From assembly GCF_046292825.1 (NCBI RefSeq), contig NZ_JBKBQG010000022.1, positions 11,521 to 75,520 on the forward strand: a stretch of DNA of 64,000 bases, given 5' to 3'. Each line of letters begins with the position of its first letter. The stretch's first letter is position 1. This document shows positions 8,728 to 17,198 of the stretch, one piece after another. The notes under the pieces are model-generated. The model had not been told where the DNA came from. It did no database searches and was given only the letters and a program-made list of their open reading frames with translations. The translations under genes and the position numbers were made by a program. The DNA is from Salinarimonas sp046292825 (lineage in GTDB: Bacteria > Pseudomonadota > Alphaproteobacteria > Rhizobiales > Beijerinckiaceae).

Positions 8728-9578
8728 GAGACCGCGCCGCCATCCTCGAGCGCCTGCGCGCCATGATCGCCCGCGGCGAGCCGATCGTCGGCGGCGGCGC
8801 AGGCACCGGCCTCTCCGCCAAATGCGAGGAGGCGGGGGGGATCGACCTCATCGTCATCTACAATTCCGGCCGCTACCGCATGGCCGGGCGCGGCTCCCTC
8901 GCCGGGCTGATGCCCTATGGCGACGCGAACGCGATCGTCGTCGAGATGGCGGCCGAGGTCCTGCCCGTCGTGCGCCGCACCCCCGTCCTCGCGGGCGTGT
9001 GCGCGACGGACCCGTTCCGGATGATGGACGTGTTCCTCGACGAATTGGCGCGCATCGGCTTCGCCGGCGTGCAGAACTTCCCGACCGTCGGCCTCATCGA
9101 CGGCACCTTTCGCGCCAATCTCGAGGAGACCGGGATGGGCTACGGGCTCGAGATCGACATGATCGCGACGGCCCGCGCCAAGAACCTGCTGACCACCCCT
9201 TACGTCTTCGACGAGGACCAGGCGGCGGCGATGGCGCGCGCCGGCGCCGACATCCTCGTCGTCCATCTCGGGCTGACGACGGGTGGCAGCATCGGCGCGC
9301 AGACCGCGCTCTCGCTCGAAGACTGCCCCGCGATCGTCGAGCGCTGCGCTCAGGCGGCTCTGCGCGAGCGCTCCGACGTCATCGTCCTCGTCCACGGCGG
9401 CCCGGTCGCCATGCCCGAGGACGCGGATTTCATCCTGAAGAACACCACCGCCTGCCACGGCTTCTACGGCGCCTCCTCGATGGAGCGCCTGCCGGCCGAG
9501 CGCGCGCTGACCGAACAAACGAGAGCCTTCAAGCGCCTGTCCGGGCGCTCTGGAGCGGGAGGGGAAGGATCGCCATGA
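8724..9578 (+). CDS. Phosphoenolpyruvate hydrolase-like TIM-barrel protein (partner of UPF0261)
   Basis: 284 aa TIM-barrel protein of the phosphoenolpyruvate-mutase-like superfamily annotated as PEP hydrolase family. Characteristic blocks are IVGGGAGTGLSAKCEEAGGI, GVCATDPFRMMDVFLDEL, GVQNFPTVGLIDG and the C-terminal GFYGASSMERLP. The ATG overlaps the stop of the UPF0261 fusion (ATGA). It corresponds to the C-terminal half of plant Tm-1, so the two halves are split here but still adjacent. The true reaction is not established for the family. Confidence 0.82.
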   Translation: MRDRAAILERLRAMIARGEPIVGGGAGTGLSAKCEEAGGIDLIVIYNSGRYRMAGRGSLAGLMPYGDANAIVVEMAAEVLPVVRRTPVLAGVCATDPFRMMDVFLDELARIGFAGVQNFPTVGLIDGTFRANLEETGMGYGLEIDMIATARAKNLLTTPYVFDEDQAAAMARAGADILVVHLGLTTGGSIGAQTALSLEDCPAIVERCAQAALRERSDVIVLVHGGPVAMPEDADFILKNTTACHGFYGASSMERLPAERALTEQTRAFKRLSGRSGAGGEGSP

Positions 9579-12328
9579 CGGGGCAACTCATCGGACAGCT
9601 GATCCTCTGGCTGATCGTGGCGGTGGTCGTCATCGCCATCGTCTACTGGGTGATGCAATGGCTCTACCGCCGCTCGACGAAGGAGGTCGCCTTCGTGCGC
9701 ACCGGCTTCCTCGGCGAGAAGGTGGTGATCGACGGCGGCGCCTTCGTCTGGCCGATCGTTCACGACACGACGCCGGTCAACATGAACGTGCTGCCCCTGC
9801 GGGTGAGCCGCGCGCGGGGCGACGCGCTGATCACGAAGGACCGGATGCGCGTCGACGTCGATGCGGAGTTCTATGTGCGCGTGCGGCCCGAGCGCAGCGC
9901 GGTCGCGATGGCCGCCTCGACGCTGGGGCGGCGGACGATGGAGCCCGAGCAGCTCCACGCGCTCCTCTCCGGCAAGTTCGAGAGCGCGCTGCGGGCGATC
10001 GCGGCCGAGATGGACATGGGCTTCATGCACGAGCACCGCGCGGCCTACGTGGCGCGGGTGCGCGAGCTCGCCCAGGAGGACCTCGAGAAGAACGGCCTCG
10101 AGCTCGAATCCGTCGCGATCCTCGACATCGACCAGACGAGCCTCGAATATTTCAACCCCTCGAACCGCTTCGACGCGGAGGGCCTGACCGCGCTCATCAA
10201 GGACATCGAGGCGCGGCGCAAATTGCGCAACGACATCGAGCAGGAGACCGTCGTCCTCATCCGCGCCCGCAATCTCGAGGCCGAGCGGCAGGTGCTCGAC
10301 ATCGAGCGCGAATCCGAATCCGCGCGGCTCGAACAGGAGCGCGAGATCGAGATCCGCCGCGCCCGCCAGCGCGCCGAGCTCGCCCGCGAGCGGGCCGAGC
10401 GCGAGACCGAGGCGGAGACCGCGCAGATCACCGCCCGCGAGGCCATCGAGAAGAGCCGCATCCACAACGACCGCGCCATCGCCGAGGAGCGCATCGCCTC
10501 CGAGCGCGAGATCCGCTCGCGCGAGATCGCCCGCACCAAGGCGGTGGAGGCCGAGGAGATCGCCGCGCGCGAGGCGGTCGAGAAGGCGCGCATCCTCACC
10601 GAGCGCGCGGTCCGCGAGGCGCGCATCGAGAACGAGCGCGAGACGCAGGCCCGCGAGATCGAGAAGCAGAAGGTGCTCGAAGCCGCCGAGATCGCGGCGC
10701 GCGAGGAGACCGAGCGCGCCCGCATCAGCCAGGAGCGGGCCGTCGTCGAGGCGCGCATCGCCCGCGACCGCGAGACCCAGGCAGCCGAGATCGAGCGCCA
10801 GCGCGCGATCCAGCAGGCCGAGATCGCCGCGCACGAGGAGACCGAGAAGCGCCGCATGGCCGAGACGCTCCTCCTCAACCAGACCCGCATCGCGGGCGAG
10901 GAGAAGGTGCGGATGCAGGAGATCGCCCGGCAGCGGGCGCTCGAGGAGGCCGAGATCGCGGCCCGCGAGGCGGTCGAGCGCGCCCGCATCGCCCAGGCCG
11001 CCGAGATCGACGAGCGGCGCATCGCCGAGGACCGGCGCATCCGCGAATTGGAGATCGAGCGCCAGAAGGCCGTCGAGGCGGCCGAGATCGCGGCGAGCCA
11101 GGCCGTCGAGGCCGCGCGCATCGCCCGCGAGAAGGCGCTCGCCGCCGAGCGGATCGACGCGGACGGCGATTCCCGCAACCGCGAGATCGCCCGCAACCGC
11201 ACGATCGACGAGGCTCGCGTCGCGGCGGAGGAGGCGGTGGAGGCCGCGCGCATCGCGACCGCGCTCGAGCTCGAGCAGAAGCGCATCGAGAGCCAGCGCA
11301 CCCGCGAGGTCAGCGAGATCGCCCGCAAGAAGGCGGTCGAGACCGCCGAGCAGGCGCGCGTCGTCGCCCTTTCGGCCGAGCGCGCCAAGGCGGCCGCGGC
11401 CGAGGCCTCGGTCAAGCAGGCGCTCATCCTCGCCCAGCGCGACGTCGAGACGACCGACGTCTCCCGCGAGCAGGCGGTGGAGGCCGCGCGGCTCGAGCGT
11501 CGGCGCGCGCTGGAGCAGCTCGAGATCGCCCGCGTCCAGGCGCTGCGCGAAGCCGAGATCGAGAGCCGCGAGGACGTCGAGCGCGCCCGCATTGCCTCCG
11601 AGCGGCAGCTCGACGAGATCCGCATCGACCACGAGACCCTCCGTCGCCGGCTCGAGGTCGACCGCGAGCGTGCGGTCGAGACGGCGATGATGGAGAAGGC
11701 GATCGCGCTCGCGCAGAAATCGCTCGAGGAATCGGCCGCGCGCGCCGAGGCCGAGGCCGGCCGCGCCCGCGCCGCCGAGGCCGAGGAGCGGGTCAAGACC
11801 GTGCGCGAGAAGGAGGTGGCCGAGCGGCGCAAGTCGGTCGACGTGCTCATGGCCGAGAAGGCCGCGGCGGAGGCCCGCCACCTCGCCGAGGCGCAGAAGC
11901 TGCGCGCGATCGTCGAGGCGGAGGCGCAGCGGCTCGTCAACGAGGCGGAGAACATCCTCACCGACGAGGCGCGCCACTCCCTCTTCCGGCGCAAGCTCCT
12001 CGAACATGTCGAGGGCATCGTCGCGGCGTCCGTCAAGCCGCTCGAGAAGATCCAGGACATCCGGATCATGCAGCTCGACGGCATCGGCGGGGGCGCCAAC
12101 GGGCGCGATTCGAGCCCCACCGACGAGGTCATCTCGTCCGCTCTGCGCTACCGCGTGCAGGCGCCGCTGATCGACCGGCTGCTCGCCGATATCGGCATCG
12201 ACGGCGGCGGGCTCGCCAAGCAGGGCGGCCTCATCCGCGAGGCCTCCGACATGCAGCGCATCGCCGATAGCGCCGCGAAGGCGCCGAAGCCGAAGGCGCC
12301 GAACAAGGTCGACGGGGAGAAGGCTTGA
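9575..12328 (+). CDS. Giant flotillin family protein with extended coiled coil
   Basis: 917 aa membrane-anchored band-7/SPFH protein. One N-terminal transmembrane helix (about residues 8-30) is followed by an SPFH domain (about 35-230) and then roughly 560 residues of almost uninterrupted charged coiled coil built from degenerate repeats (EIAAREAVEKARI, EIARxKAVEAAEIAA and variants). A short flotillin C-terminal domain follows, with IQDIRIMQLDGIGGG and helical ALRYRVQAPLIDRLLADIGI. YqiK/FloT proteins are usually about 500-700 aa, so this one is unusually long because of repeat expansion. Flotillins scaffold membrane microdomains; its place in this operon (4-nt overlap with the upstream gene, 1-nt gap to the next) hints at organising the Mo-hydroxylase or transporter at the membrane (inference). 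Confidence 0.88.
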   Translation: MTGQLIGQLILWLIVAVVVIAIVYWVMQWLYRRSTKEVAFVRTGFLGEKVVIDGGAFVWPIVHDTTPVNMNVLPLRVSRARGDALITKDRMRVDVDAEFYVRVRPERSAVAMAASTLGRRTMEPEQLHALLSGKFESALRAIAAEMDMGFMHEHRAAYVARVRELAQEDLEKNGLELESVAILDIDQTSLEYFNPSNRFDAEGLTALIKDIEARRKLRNDIEQETVVLIRARNLEAERQVLDIERESESARLEQEREIEIRRARQRAELARERAERETEAETAQITAREAIEKSRIHNDRAIAEERIASEREIRSREIARTKAVEAEEIAAREAVEKARILTERAVREARIENERETQAREIEKQKVLEAAEIAAREETERARISQERAVVEARIARDRETQAAEIERQRAIQQAEIAAHEETEKRRMAETLLLNQTRIAGEEKVRMQEIARQRALEEAEIAAREAVERARIAQAAEIDERRIAEDRRIRELEIERQKAVEAAEIAASQAVEAARIAREKALAAERIDADGDSRNREIARNRTIDEARVAAEEAVEAARIATALELEQKRIESQRTREVSEIARKKAVETAEQARVVALSAERAKAAAAEASVKQALILAQRDVETTDVSREQAVEAARLERRRALEQLEIARVQALREAEIESREDVERARIASERQLDEIRIDHETLRRRLEVDRERAVETAMMEKAIALAQKSLEESAARAEAEAGRARAAEAEERVKTVREKEVAERRKSVDVLMAEKAAAEARHLAEAQKLRAIVEAEAQRLVNEAENILTDEARHSLFRRKLLEHVEGIVAASVKPLEKIQDIRIMQLDGIGGGANGRDSSPTDEVISSALRYRVQAPLIDRLLADIGIDGGGLAKQGGLIREASDMQRIADSAAKAPKPKAPNKVDGEKA

Positions 12329-12329
12329 G

Positions 12330-12767
12330 ATGGCGCGCGTCTACGTCTCCTCCGTCATCGACGCACCCGTGGCGAAGGTCTGGGAGCGGGTGCGCGACTT
12401 CAACGCGCTCCCGCGCTGGCACCCCGCGATCCGCGACAGCCGGATCGAGAACGGCGAGCCGAGCGACCGCGTCGGCTGCGTGCGCGACTTCCATCTCCAG
12501 AACGGGGATAGGATTCGCGAGAAGCTGCTCGGCCTGTCCGATTACGACTTCTTCTGCACCTATTCGATCCTCGAATCCCCGATGCCGCTCACCGGCTACG
12601 TCGCGACCCTGCGGCTGACCCCCGTCACCGACGGCGACCGCACCTTCGCGGAATGGACGGCGGAGTTCGACTGCGCCCCCGAGGCCGAGGAGGGTCTCGT
12701 CTCGGGCATCGGCACCAACGTCTTCCAGGCGGGCTTCAACGCCCTCAAGCGGCAGGTGGCGGGCTGA
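12330..12767 (+). CDS. SRPBCC family protein (first of tandem pair)
   Basis: 145 aa START/Bet v1-like (SRPBCC) ligand-binding protein: it opens with ARVYVSSVIDAPVAKVWERV, then FNALPRWHPAI and a C-terminal amphipathic helix. It has no enzyme motif. CoxG, the accessory of CO dehydrogenase-type enzymes, belongs to the same superfamily, and the position just before the Mo-hydroxylase genes fits an accessory or hydrophobic-substrate-binding role. It is a clear paralogue of the next gene (shared DFN...RWHP and PVTDGDRTF blocks). Confidence 0.82.
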   Translation: MARVYVSSVIDAPVAKVWERVRDFNALPRWHPAIRDSRIENGEPSDRVGCVRDFHLQNGDRIREKLLGLSDYDFFCTYSILESPMPLTGYVATLRLTPVTDGDRTFAEWTAEFDCAPEAEEGLVSGIGTNVFQAGFNALKRQVAG

Positions 12768-13210
12768 TGGTCAAGGTCGTCAAATCGACGGTGGTCGATG
12801 CGCCGGTCGAGGCCGTGTGGGAGGTCCTGCGCGACTTCAACGGCCACGATCGCTGGCATCCGATCGTCGCCGACAGCGTCGTCGAGCGCGGCCTGCCCTC
12901 CGACAAGGTGGGCTGCGTGAGGAGCTTCCATCTGCGCGACGGCTCGCATCTGCGCGAGCTCCTGCTCACCCTGTCGGACGCCGACATGGCGTTCTCCTAT
13001 TGCCTCCTCGATACCCCGGTGCCGCTCCTCAACTACGTCGCCCATGTCCGGCTCGCCCCGGTCACCGACGGGGATCGCACCTTCTGGCACTGGGAGAGCC
13101 GCTTCGACGCCCCGCCGGGACGCGAGAAGGAGCTGCACGCGATGGTATCCGAAGGCGTCTATCAGAGCGGGTTCGACGCGATCCGCGCGCATCTCGCGGG
13201 AGGAGCCTGA
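12767..13210 (+). CDS. SRPBCC family protein (second of tandem pair)
   Basis: 147 aa paralogue of the preceding protein, sharing the DAPVEAVWEVLRDFN start, RWHPIVADS, GCVRSFHLRDG and PVTDGDRTF blocks. ATG 12767 overlaps the previous stop by one base (TGATG), the same coupling used along the whole operon. The tandem may have arisen by duplication and may form a heterodimer; function unknown. Confidence 0.82.
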   Translation: MVKVVKSTVVDAPVEAVWEVLRDFNGHDRWHPIVADSVVERGLPSDKVGCVRSFHLRDGSHLRELLLTLSDADMAFSYCLLDTPVPLLNYVAHVRLAPVTDGDRTFWHWESRFDAPPGREKELHAMVSEGVYQSGFDAIRAHLAGGA

Positions 13211-13211
13211 G

Positions 13212-14018
13212 ATGGCGGTGAGCGTCGAGACCCATGCGAGCCTCGCCGACGCCGCCCGCGCCGTCGGATCGGGCGCCACCTATCTCGGCGGCGGAACGCT
13301 CGTGATGCGCGCCGTCAACGCGGGCGCGCTGCAGGGCGCGATCGTCCGCGCGACCGACCCCGCTCTGCGCGCCATCCAGGCGGGCGGGGAGGGGGTGCGG
13401 ATCGGCGCCGGGGCGACCATGGCGGAGATCCTCGCGAGCCGCGATCTCGACTTCCTCCACCCCGTCGCCCGCGCAGTCGGTGGGCCGCAGGTGCGGGCGA
13501 TGGCGAGCGTCGGCGGCAATCTCTTCGCGCCCCACCCCTATGGCGACTTCGCCGCGGCTTTGATCGCGCTCGGCGCCCGCGCGCTCCTCGCCCAGGGGGG
13601 CACCCGCGCGGTCGAGGATCTCGTGCGCGACCGGCAGACGGGGGGAGGGCGACCGCCGCTCGTCGCCGCGATCGAGGTCGCGCGCCCGCGCGATCCGCGC
13701 GCCTTCGGGTGGCTGAAGGTGGCCCGCGTCAAGCCCAAGGGCGTCTCGGTCCTCTCGATCGCGGCCCATCTGCCGCGCGAGGGCGGGCGCATCCGCGGCG
13801 CGCGCGTCGCCTTCGGCGCGATGGGCCCGACGCCTCTGCGCGCGCCCGGCCCCGAGCGGGCGCTCGAGGGACAGGCGCTCGACGCCGCCACCATCGCCCG
13901 CGCCGCCCAGGCCGCGGCGGAAGGGCTCGATCCGCCGAGCGACGCGCTCGCCTCGGCCTGGTACCGGCGCGAGGTCGCCGGCGTGCATCTGCGTCGCCTG
14001 CTGGAGAGCATGGCATGA
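13212..14018 (+). CDS. Molybdenum hydroxylase FAD-binding medium subunit (CoxM/XdhB-like)
   Basis: 268 aa FAD-binding subunit of a xanthine dehydrogenase/CO dehydrogenase-family enzyme. The FAD pyrophosphate loops are visible as ATYLGGGTLV (about residues 22-31) and MASVGGNLFAPHPYGD (about 97-112), and the C-terminal CO_deh_flav_C region includes ARVAFGAMGPTPLRA. It is slightly short but complete. It passes electrons from the 2Fe-2S subunit encoded next to FAD. Confidence 0.88.
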   Translation: MAVSVETHASLADAARAVGSGATYLGGGTLVMRAVNAGALQGAIVRATDPALRAIQAGGEGVRIGAGATMAEILASRDLDFLHPVARAVGGPQVRAMASVGGNLFAPHPYGDFAAALIALGARALLAQGGTRAVEDLVRDRQTGGGRPPLVAAIEVARPRDPRAFGWLKVARVKPKGVSVLSIAAHLPREGGRIRGARVAFGAMGPTPLRAPGPERALEGQALDAATIARAAQAAAEGLDPPSDALASAWYRREVAGVHLRRLLESMA

Positions 14019-14491
14019 GCCTCGAGCCCGTCACCTTCACCCTCAACGGCAGCCCGCGAGCGGCCTTCGCGAGCCCGGGCCAGAACCTGCTCGACTTCCT
14101 GCGCCGGGGCGTCGGCGACCTCTCGCCGAAATACGGCTGCGGCCAGGGCACCTGCGGGGCCTGCACGGTGACGATCGACGGCGTGCCCCACCTCGCCTGC
14201 CTCGTCCTCGCCGTCGCGGTCCAGGGCCGCGCGGTCGGCACGGCGGCGGGGCTCGCCAAGGGCGCCGAGCTCGATCCGCTGCAGGTCGCCTTCATGGAGC
14301 GCTTCGCGGCGCAGTGCGGCTATTGCACGCCGGGCATGCTGGTCTCGGCGCGCGCGCTCCTCGACCGCAATCCCCGCCCGAGCCGCGAGGAGGTGATCGA
14401 GGCGATCTCCGGCAACGTCTGCCGCTGCACCGGCTACGAGCCGATCATCGACGCGATCCTGGACGTCGCCGAAGGGAGGGTGCGGGCATGA
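14015..14491 (+). CDS. Molybdenum hydroxylase 2Fe-2S small subunit (CoxS-like)
   Basis: 158 aa. It contains both iron-sulfur sites of the family: a plant-ferredoxin-type cluster (CGQGTCGACTV plus a following Cys in HLACL) and the all-helical second cluster (QCGYCTPGM...CRCTGYEPI). ATG 14015 overlaps the FAD-subunit stop (ATGA). It carries electrons from the Mo centre to FAD. Confidence 0.93.
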   Translation: MSLEPVTFTLNGSPRAAFASPGQNLLDFLRRGVGDLSPKYGCGQGTCGACTVTIDGVPHLACLVLAVAVQGRAVGTAAGLAKGAELDPLQVAFMERFAAQCGYCTPGMLVSARALLDRNPRPSREEVIEAISGNVCRCTGYEPIIDAILDVAEGRVRA

Positions 14492-16176
14492 CCGGGACGC
14501 CGATGGTCCAGGGCGGGATGATCGAGTTCCGCAAGGACCTCTTCGCCGACGAGCGCGACGATACGTTGAACGAGATCGGCAAGCCGACGCGCCGCCAGGA
14601 CATCGTCGGGCACGTCACGGGACGCTCGCCCTTCTACGACGACCACCTCTTCGACGGCCTCCTGCATCTGCGCTGCGCCCGCTCGCCCCACCACGCCGCG
14701 CGCATCCGGCGCATCGACACCTCGGCCGCCGAGCGGATGCCGGGCGTCGTGCGCATCCTCACCGGGCGCGACGTGCCGGTGAACCTCAACACGCTGCTCA
14801 GCCTCCTCGATTTCGGCATCGACGACGAGCCCGTCCTCTCGACCGAGCGCACCCGCTATCGCGGCGAGCCGGTCTGCGCGGTGATCGCGGAGACGGAGGC
14901 GCAGGCGCGCGACGCGGTGGCCGCGATCCGGATCGATTGGGAAGTGCTCCCGCACGTCCTCGACGTCGAAGAGGCGATCCGCCCCGGCGCGCCGACCGTG
15001 CTCGACATCTACCCGACGAACAAGTTCGTCTATCATGGCAAGTACGACCATCAGAAGCTGCGCTACGGCGACGTCGAGGCCGCCTTGGCGCGGGCGGACC
15101 ACGTCGTGAAGGGCCGCTACCAGATGTCGCCGATCGAGCAGGCGCCGATCGAGACCTGCGGCGCCATCGCGGCCCCCGAGCAGAACGGCCGCTACGTCTG
15201 CTACACCTCGACGCAAGCCCTGTTCTTCTCCCTCGGCACCGCCGCGAAGGTGCTCGCGATGCCCTCCTCGCGGCTGCACTTCATCGGCGGCACGGTCGGC
15301 GGCGGGTTCGGCGGCAAGGTCGATTCGATCCACGAGCCGCTCGCGATCCTCGGCGCCATGCTCACCGGTCGCCCGGTCAAGTATATGTGGGACCGCGAGG
15401 AGGAGATGCAGGTCGGCGCGCCGCGCGGGGCCGAGCGCTGGTACATCGAGGACGGGGTGATGCGCGACGGGCGCATCGTCGCGCGCCGCTTCACCGGCTA
15501 TTTCGACAGCGGCGCCTATACGCGCCTGTCCTCCTACGCGATCATCAAGGGCGTCGGCCACCTGCCGGGGCCCTATACGATCCCGAACGTCTCGGCGGAC
15601 GTCTATTGCGTCTACACGAACCGCACGCCCGCGACCGCGATGCGCGGCTTCGGCATCACCGGCGTCGATTTCGCGATCGAAGCGCATATGGACAAGGTGG
15701 CGGAGACGGTCGGCATCGACCCGATCGCGCTTCGCATCCTCAACGCCTATCGCGACGGGGACATGAAGGCGCATCGGCGGCTCGCCAAGAATTGCGCGCT
15801 GATCGAGTGCTGCCAGGTCGTCGCGCAGAAGGCCGGGGTGAAGCTCTCGCCGGAGCTGATGGCGGCCTCCTCGCGCGCGGGCGGCGGCGGCGACCGCGCA
15901 CGGCTGCCGGCCCACACCGCGACCGACGAGAACGGCCGCGTCTCCGGGTACAAGGCGACGAACTACGCCCGCAAGGGCGCCGCCGCGAGCGATCCGTTCG
16001 GCGCGCGCGCGACCCCGACGGGGCCGGCGCCCCAGGCGCGGTCCGCGCCCGCCGCGAGCCCGCCGTCGCATCGCCCCGAACCGCCGCCGCCGCGCGATCC
16101 GCCCCCCGCCGCGCCGTCTCCCGGCCGCGCCGGCGCCCTGCGCTTCTCCTCCATCTCGGGCTTCCGGAGGCGTTGA
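14488..16176 (+). CDS. Molybdenum hydroxylase Mo-binding subunit, N-terminal half (split gene)
   Basis: 562 aa covering the N-terminal Ald_Xan_dh_C domain (GRSPFYDDHLFDGLLHLR...) and the first Mo-cofactor domain (FIGGTVGGGFGGKVD, AMRGFGITGVDFAIE). The AMRGFG motif is that of ordinary hydroxylases, not the AYRCSFR loop of CO dehydrogenase. The sequence ends in a roughly 55-residue Pro/Ala-rich tail (PEPPPPRDPPPAAPSPG) instead of continuing into the second Mo domain, which is a separate frame starting at 16176. Natural splitting of this subunit is known in Eubacterium barkeri nicotinate dehydrogenase. The join is TGATG with a usable ATG, so a functional two-gene arrangement is plausible; a single frameshift in a GC-rich linker is the alternative. 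Confidence 0.85.
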   Translation: MTGTPMVQGGMIEFRKDLFADERDDTLNEIGKPTRRQDIVGHVTGRSPFYDDHLFDGLLHLRCARSPHHAARIRRIDTSAAERMPGVVRILTGRDVPVNLNTLLSLLDFGIDDEPVLSTERTRYRGEPVCAVIAETEAQARDAVAAIRIDWEVLPHVLDVEEAIRPGAPTVLDIYPTNKFVYHGKYDHQKLRYGDVEAALARADHVVKGRYQMSPIEQAPIETCGAIAAPEQNGRYVCYTSTQALFFSLGTAAKVLAMPSSRLHFIGGTVGGGFGGKVDSIHEPLAILGAMLTGRPVKYMWDREEEMQVGAPRGAERWYIEDGVMRDGRIVARRFTGYFDSGAYTRLSSYAIIKGVGHLPGPYTIPNVSADVYCVYTNRTPATAMRGFGITGVDFAIEAHMDKVAETVGIDPIALRILNAYRDGDMKAHRRLAKNCALIECCQVVAQKAGVKLSPELMAASSRAGGGGDRARLPAHTATDENGRVSGYKATNYARKGAAASDPFGARATPTGPAPQARSAPAASPPSHRPEPPPPRDPPPAAPSPGRAGALRFSSISGFRRR

Positions 16177-17198
16177 TGGCTCTCCATCGCGGCCGCGGTT
16201 TTGCGGCGATCAACTACCCGATCGGCATGAATCTCGGCGGCGACCCGAGCCAGGCCCTCGTCCATTCGAACCCGGACGGGAAGTTCACCGTCGCGCTCTC
16301 CGCGATCGATCTCGGACAGGGCATGAAATCGGTCGTGCGGCAGATCGCGGCGGAGACGCTCGGCGTGCCGGTGGACGACGTCTACGTCGACACCGCCGAC
16401 AGCGACACCGGCCCCCACGACATGGGCAGCTTCGCCTCGCGCGGCACCCACCGCATGGGGAACGCCGTCATCCGCGCCTCGCAGGAGGCGCGTCAGGTGA
16501 TGCTCGAGGCGGCGGCCGAGGAGCTCGAGGTGGATGCGGGCGATCTCGTCACCGACGGGCGCGGCAACATCCACGTGCGCGGCGCGCCCTCGCGGACGAT
16601 CACCACGATGGCGGCGGCGCAGGCCGCGCAATTCCGGCAGGGCCGCACCATCGCCGGGCGCGGCATCTTCCTGATCCCGCTCTCCGAGGTCGATCCGGAA
16701 ACCGGCGAGATGACGCCGGTGACGACCTTCGCGCACGCCGCGATGCTCGTCGAGGTGGAGGTCTGCGACGAGACGGGCGAGGTCGCCGTTCTCGACATGC
16801 AATCCGCCTACGAGGTCGGCCGCGCGCTCAACCCCCGCCTCGTCGAGCAGCAATTGCGCGGCGGCGCCTGGATGGGCATGTCGCACGCCGCCTGGGAGAC
16901 GACGGAGCCGCTCTATCCCGCACGCGAGCACGCGCCGGTCGACTTCAACACCTACCTCATGCCCGGCCCCGGCGATCTCGCGCCCCACCACATCAGCGTG
17001 CTCGAGCGCCCCGCCGAGGACGGGCCCTACGGCGGCAAGGGGCCGGGCGAGATGTGCGCGAACCCCGTCCTCCCCGCCGTCGTCAACGCGGTCTACGACG
17101 CGGTCGGCGTGCGCATCGACGAATTGCCGGTGACGCCCGAGAAGGTGTTGCGGGCCTTGCGCGCGCAGGGCGGAGCCAAGCCGCGGAGGCGGCTCTGA
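16176..17198 (+). CDS. Molybdenum hydroxylase Mo-binding subunit, C-terminal half (split gene)
   Basis: 340 aa completing the Mo-cofactor subunit: AIDLGQGMKSVVRQIAAETLG, DTGPHDMGSFASRGTH and the catalytic-glutamate region GGKGPGEMCANPVLPAVVNAV, where GPGE carries the conserved active-site Glu. It starts at ATG 16176, overlapping the stop of the N-terminal half by one base. With the FAD and 2Fe-2S subunits it would form a four-polypeptide hydroxylase that inserts water-derived oxygen into a C-H bond, typically of a heterocycle or aldehyde. Confidence 0.85.
   Translation: MALHRGRGFAAINYPIGMNLGGDPSQALVHSNPDGKFTVALSAIDLGQGMKSVVRQIAAETLGVPVDDVYVDTADSDTGPHDMGSFASRGTHRMGNAVIRASQEARQVMLEAAAEELEVDAGDLVTDGRGNIHVRGAPSRTITTMAAAQAAQFRQGRTIAGRGIFLIPLSEVDPETGEMTPVTTFAHAAMLVEVEVCDETGEVAVLDMQSAYEVGRALNPRLVEQQLRGGAWMGMSHAAWETTEPLYPAREHAPVDFNTYLMPGPGDLAPHHISVLERPAEDGPYGGKGPGEMCANPVLPAVVNAVYDAVGVRIDELPVTPEKVLRALRAQGGAKPRRRL

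Noticed and set aside
9464..12132. Very long minus-strand open frames (847 and 695 aa) opposite the flotillin gene
   Set aside because: Their Leu/Ala/Asp or Ser/Arg-rich repeats mirror the coiled-coil codons of the plus-strand gene and have no domain similarity; they are shadows of a GC-rich repeat.
14488..17198. CO dehydrogenase (coxMSL) identification from the CoxD/CoxE neighbours
   Set aside because: The Mo subunit has AMRGFG rather than the AYRCSFR loop of form I CO dehydrogenase, so it is another Mo hydroxylase.
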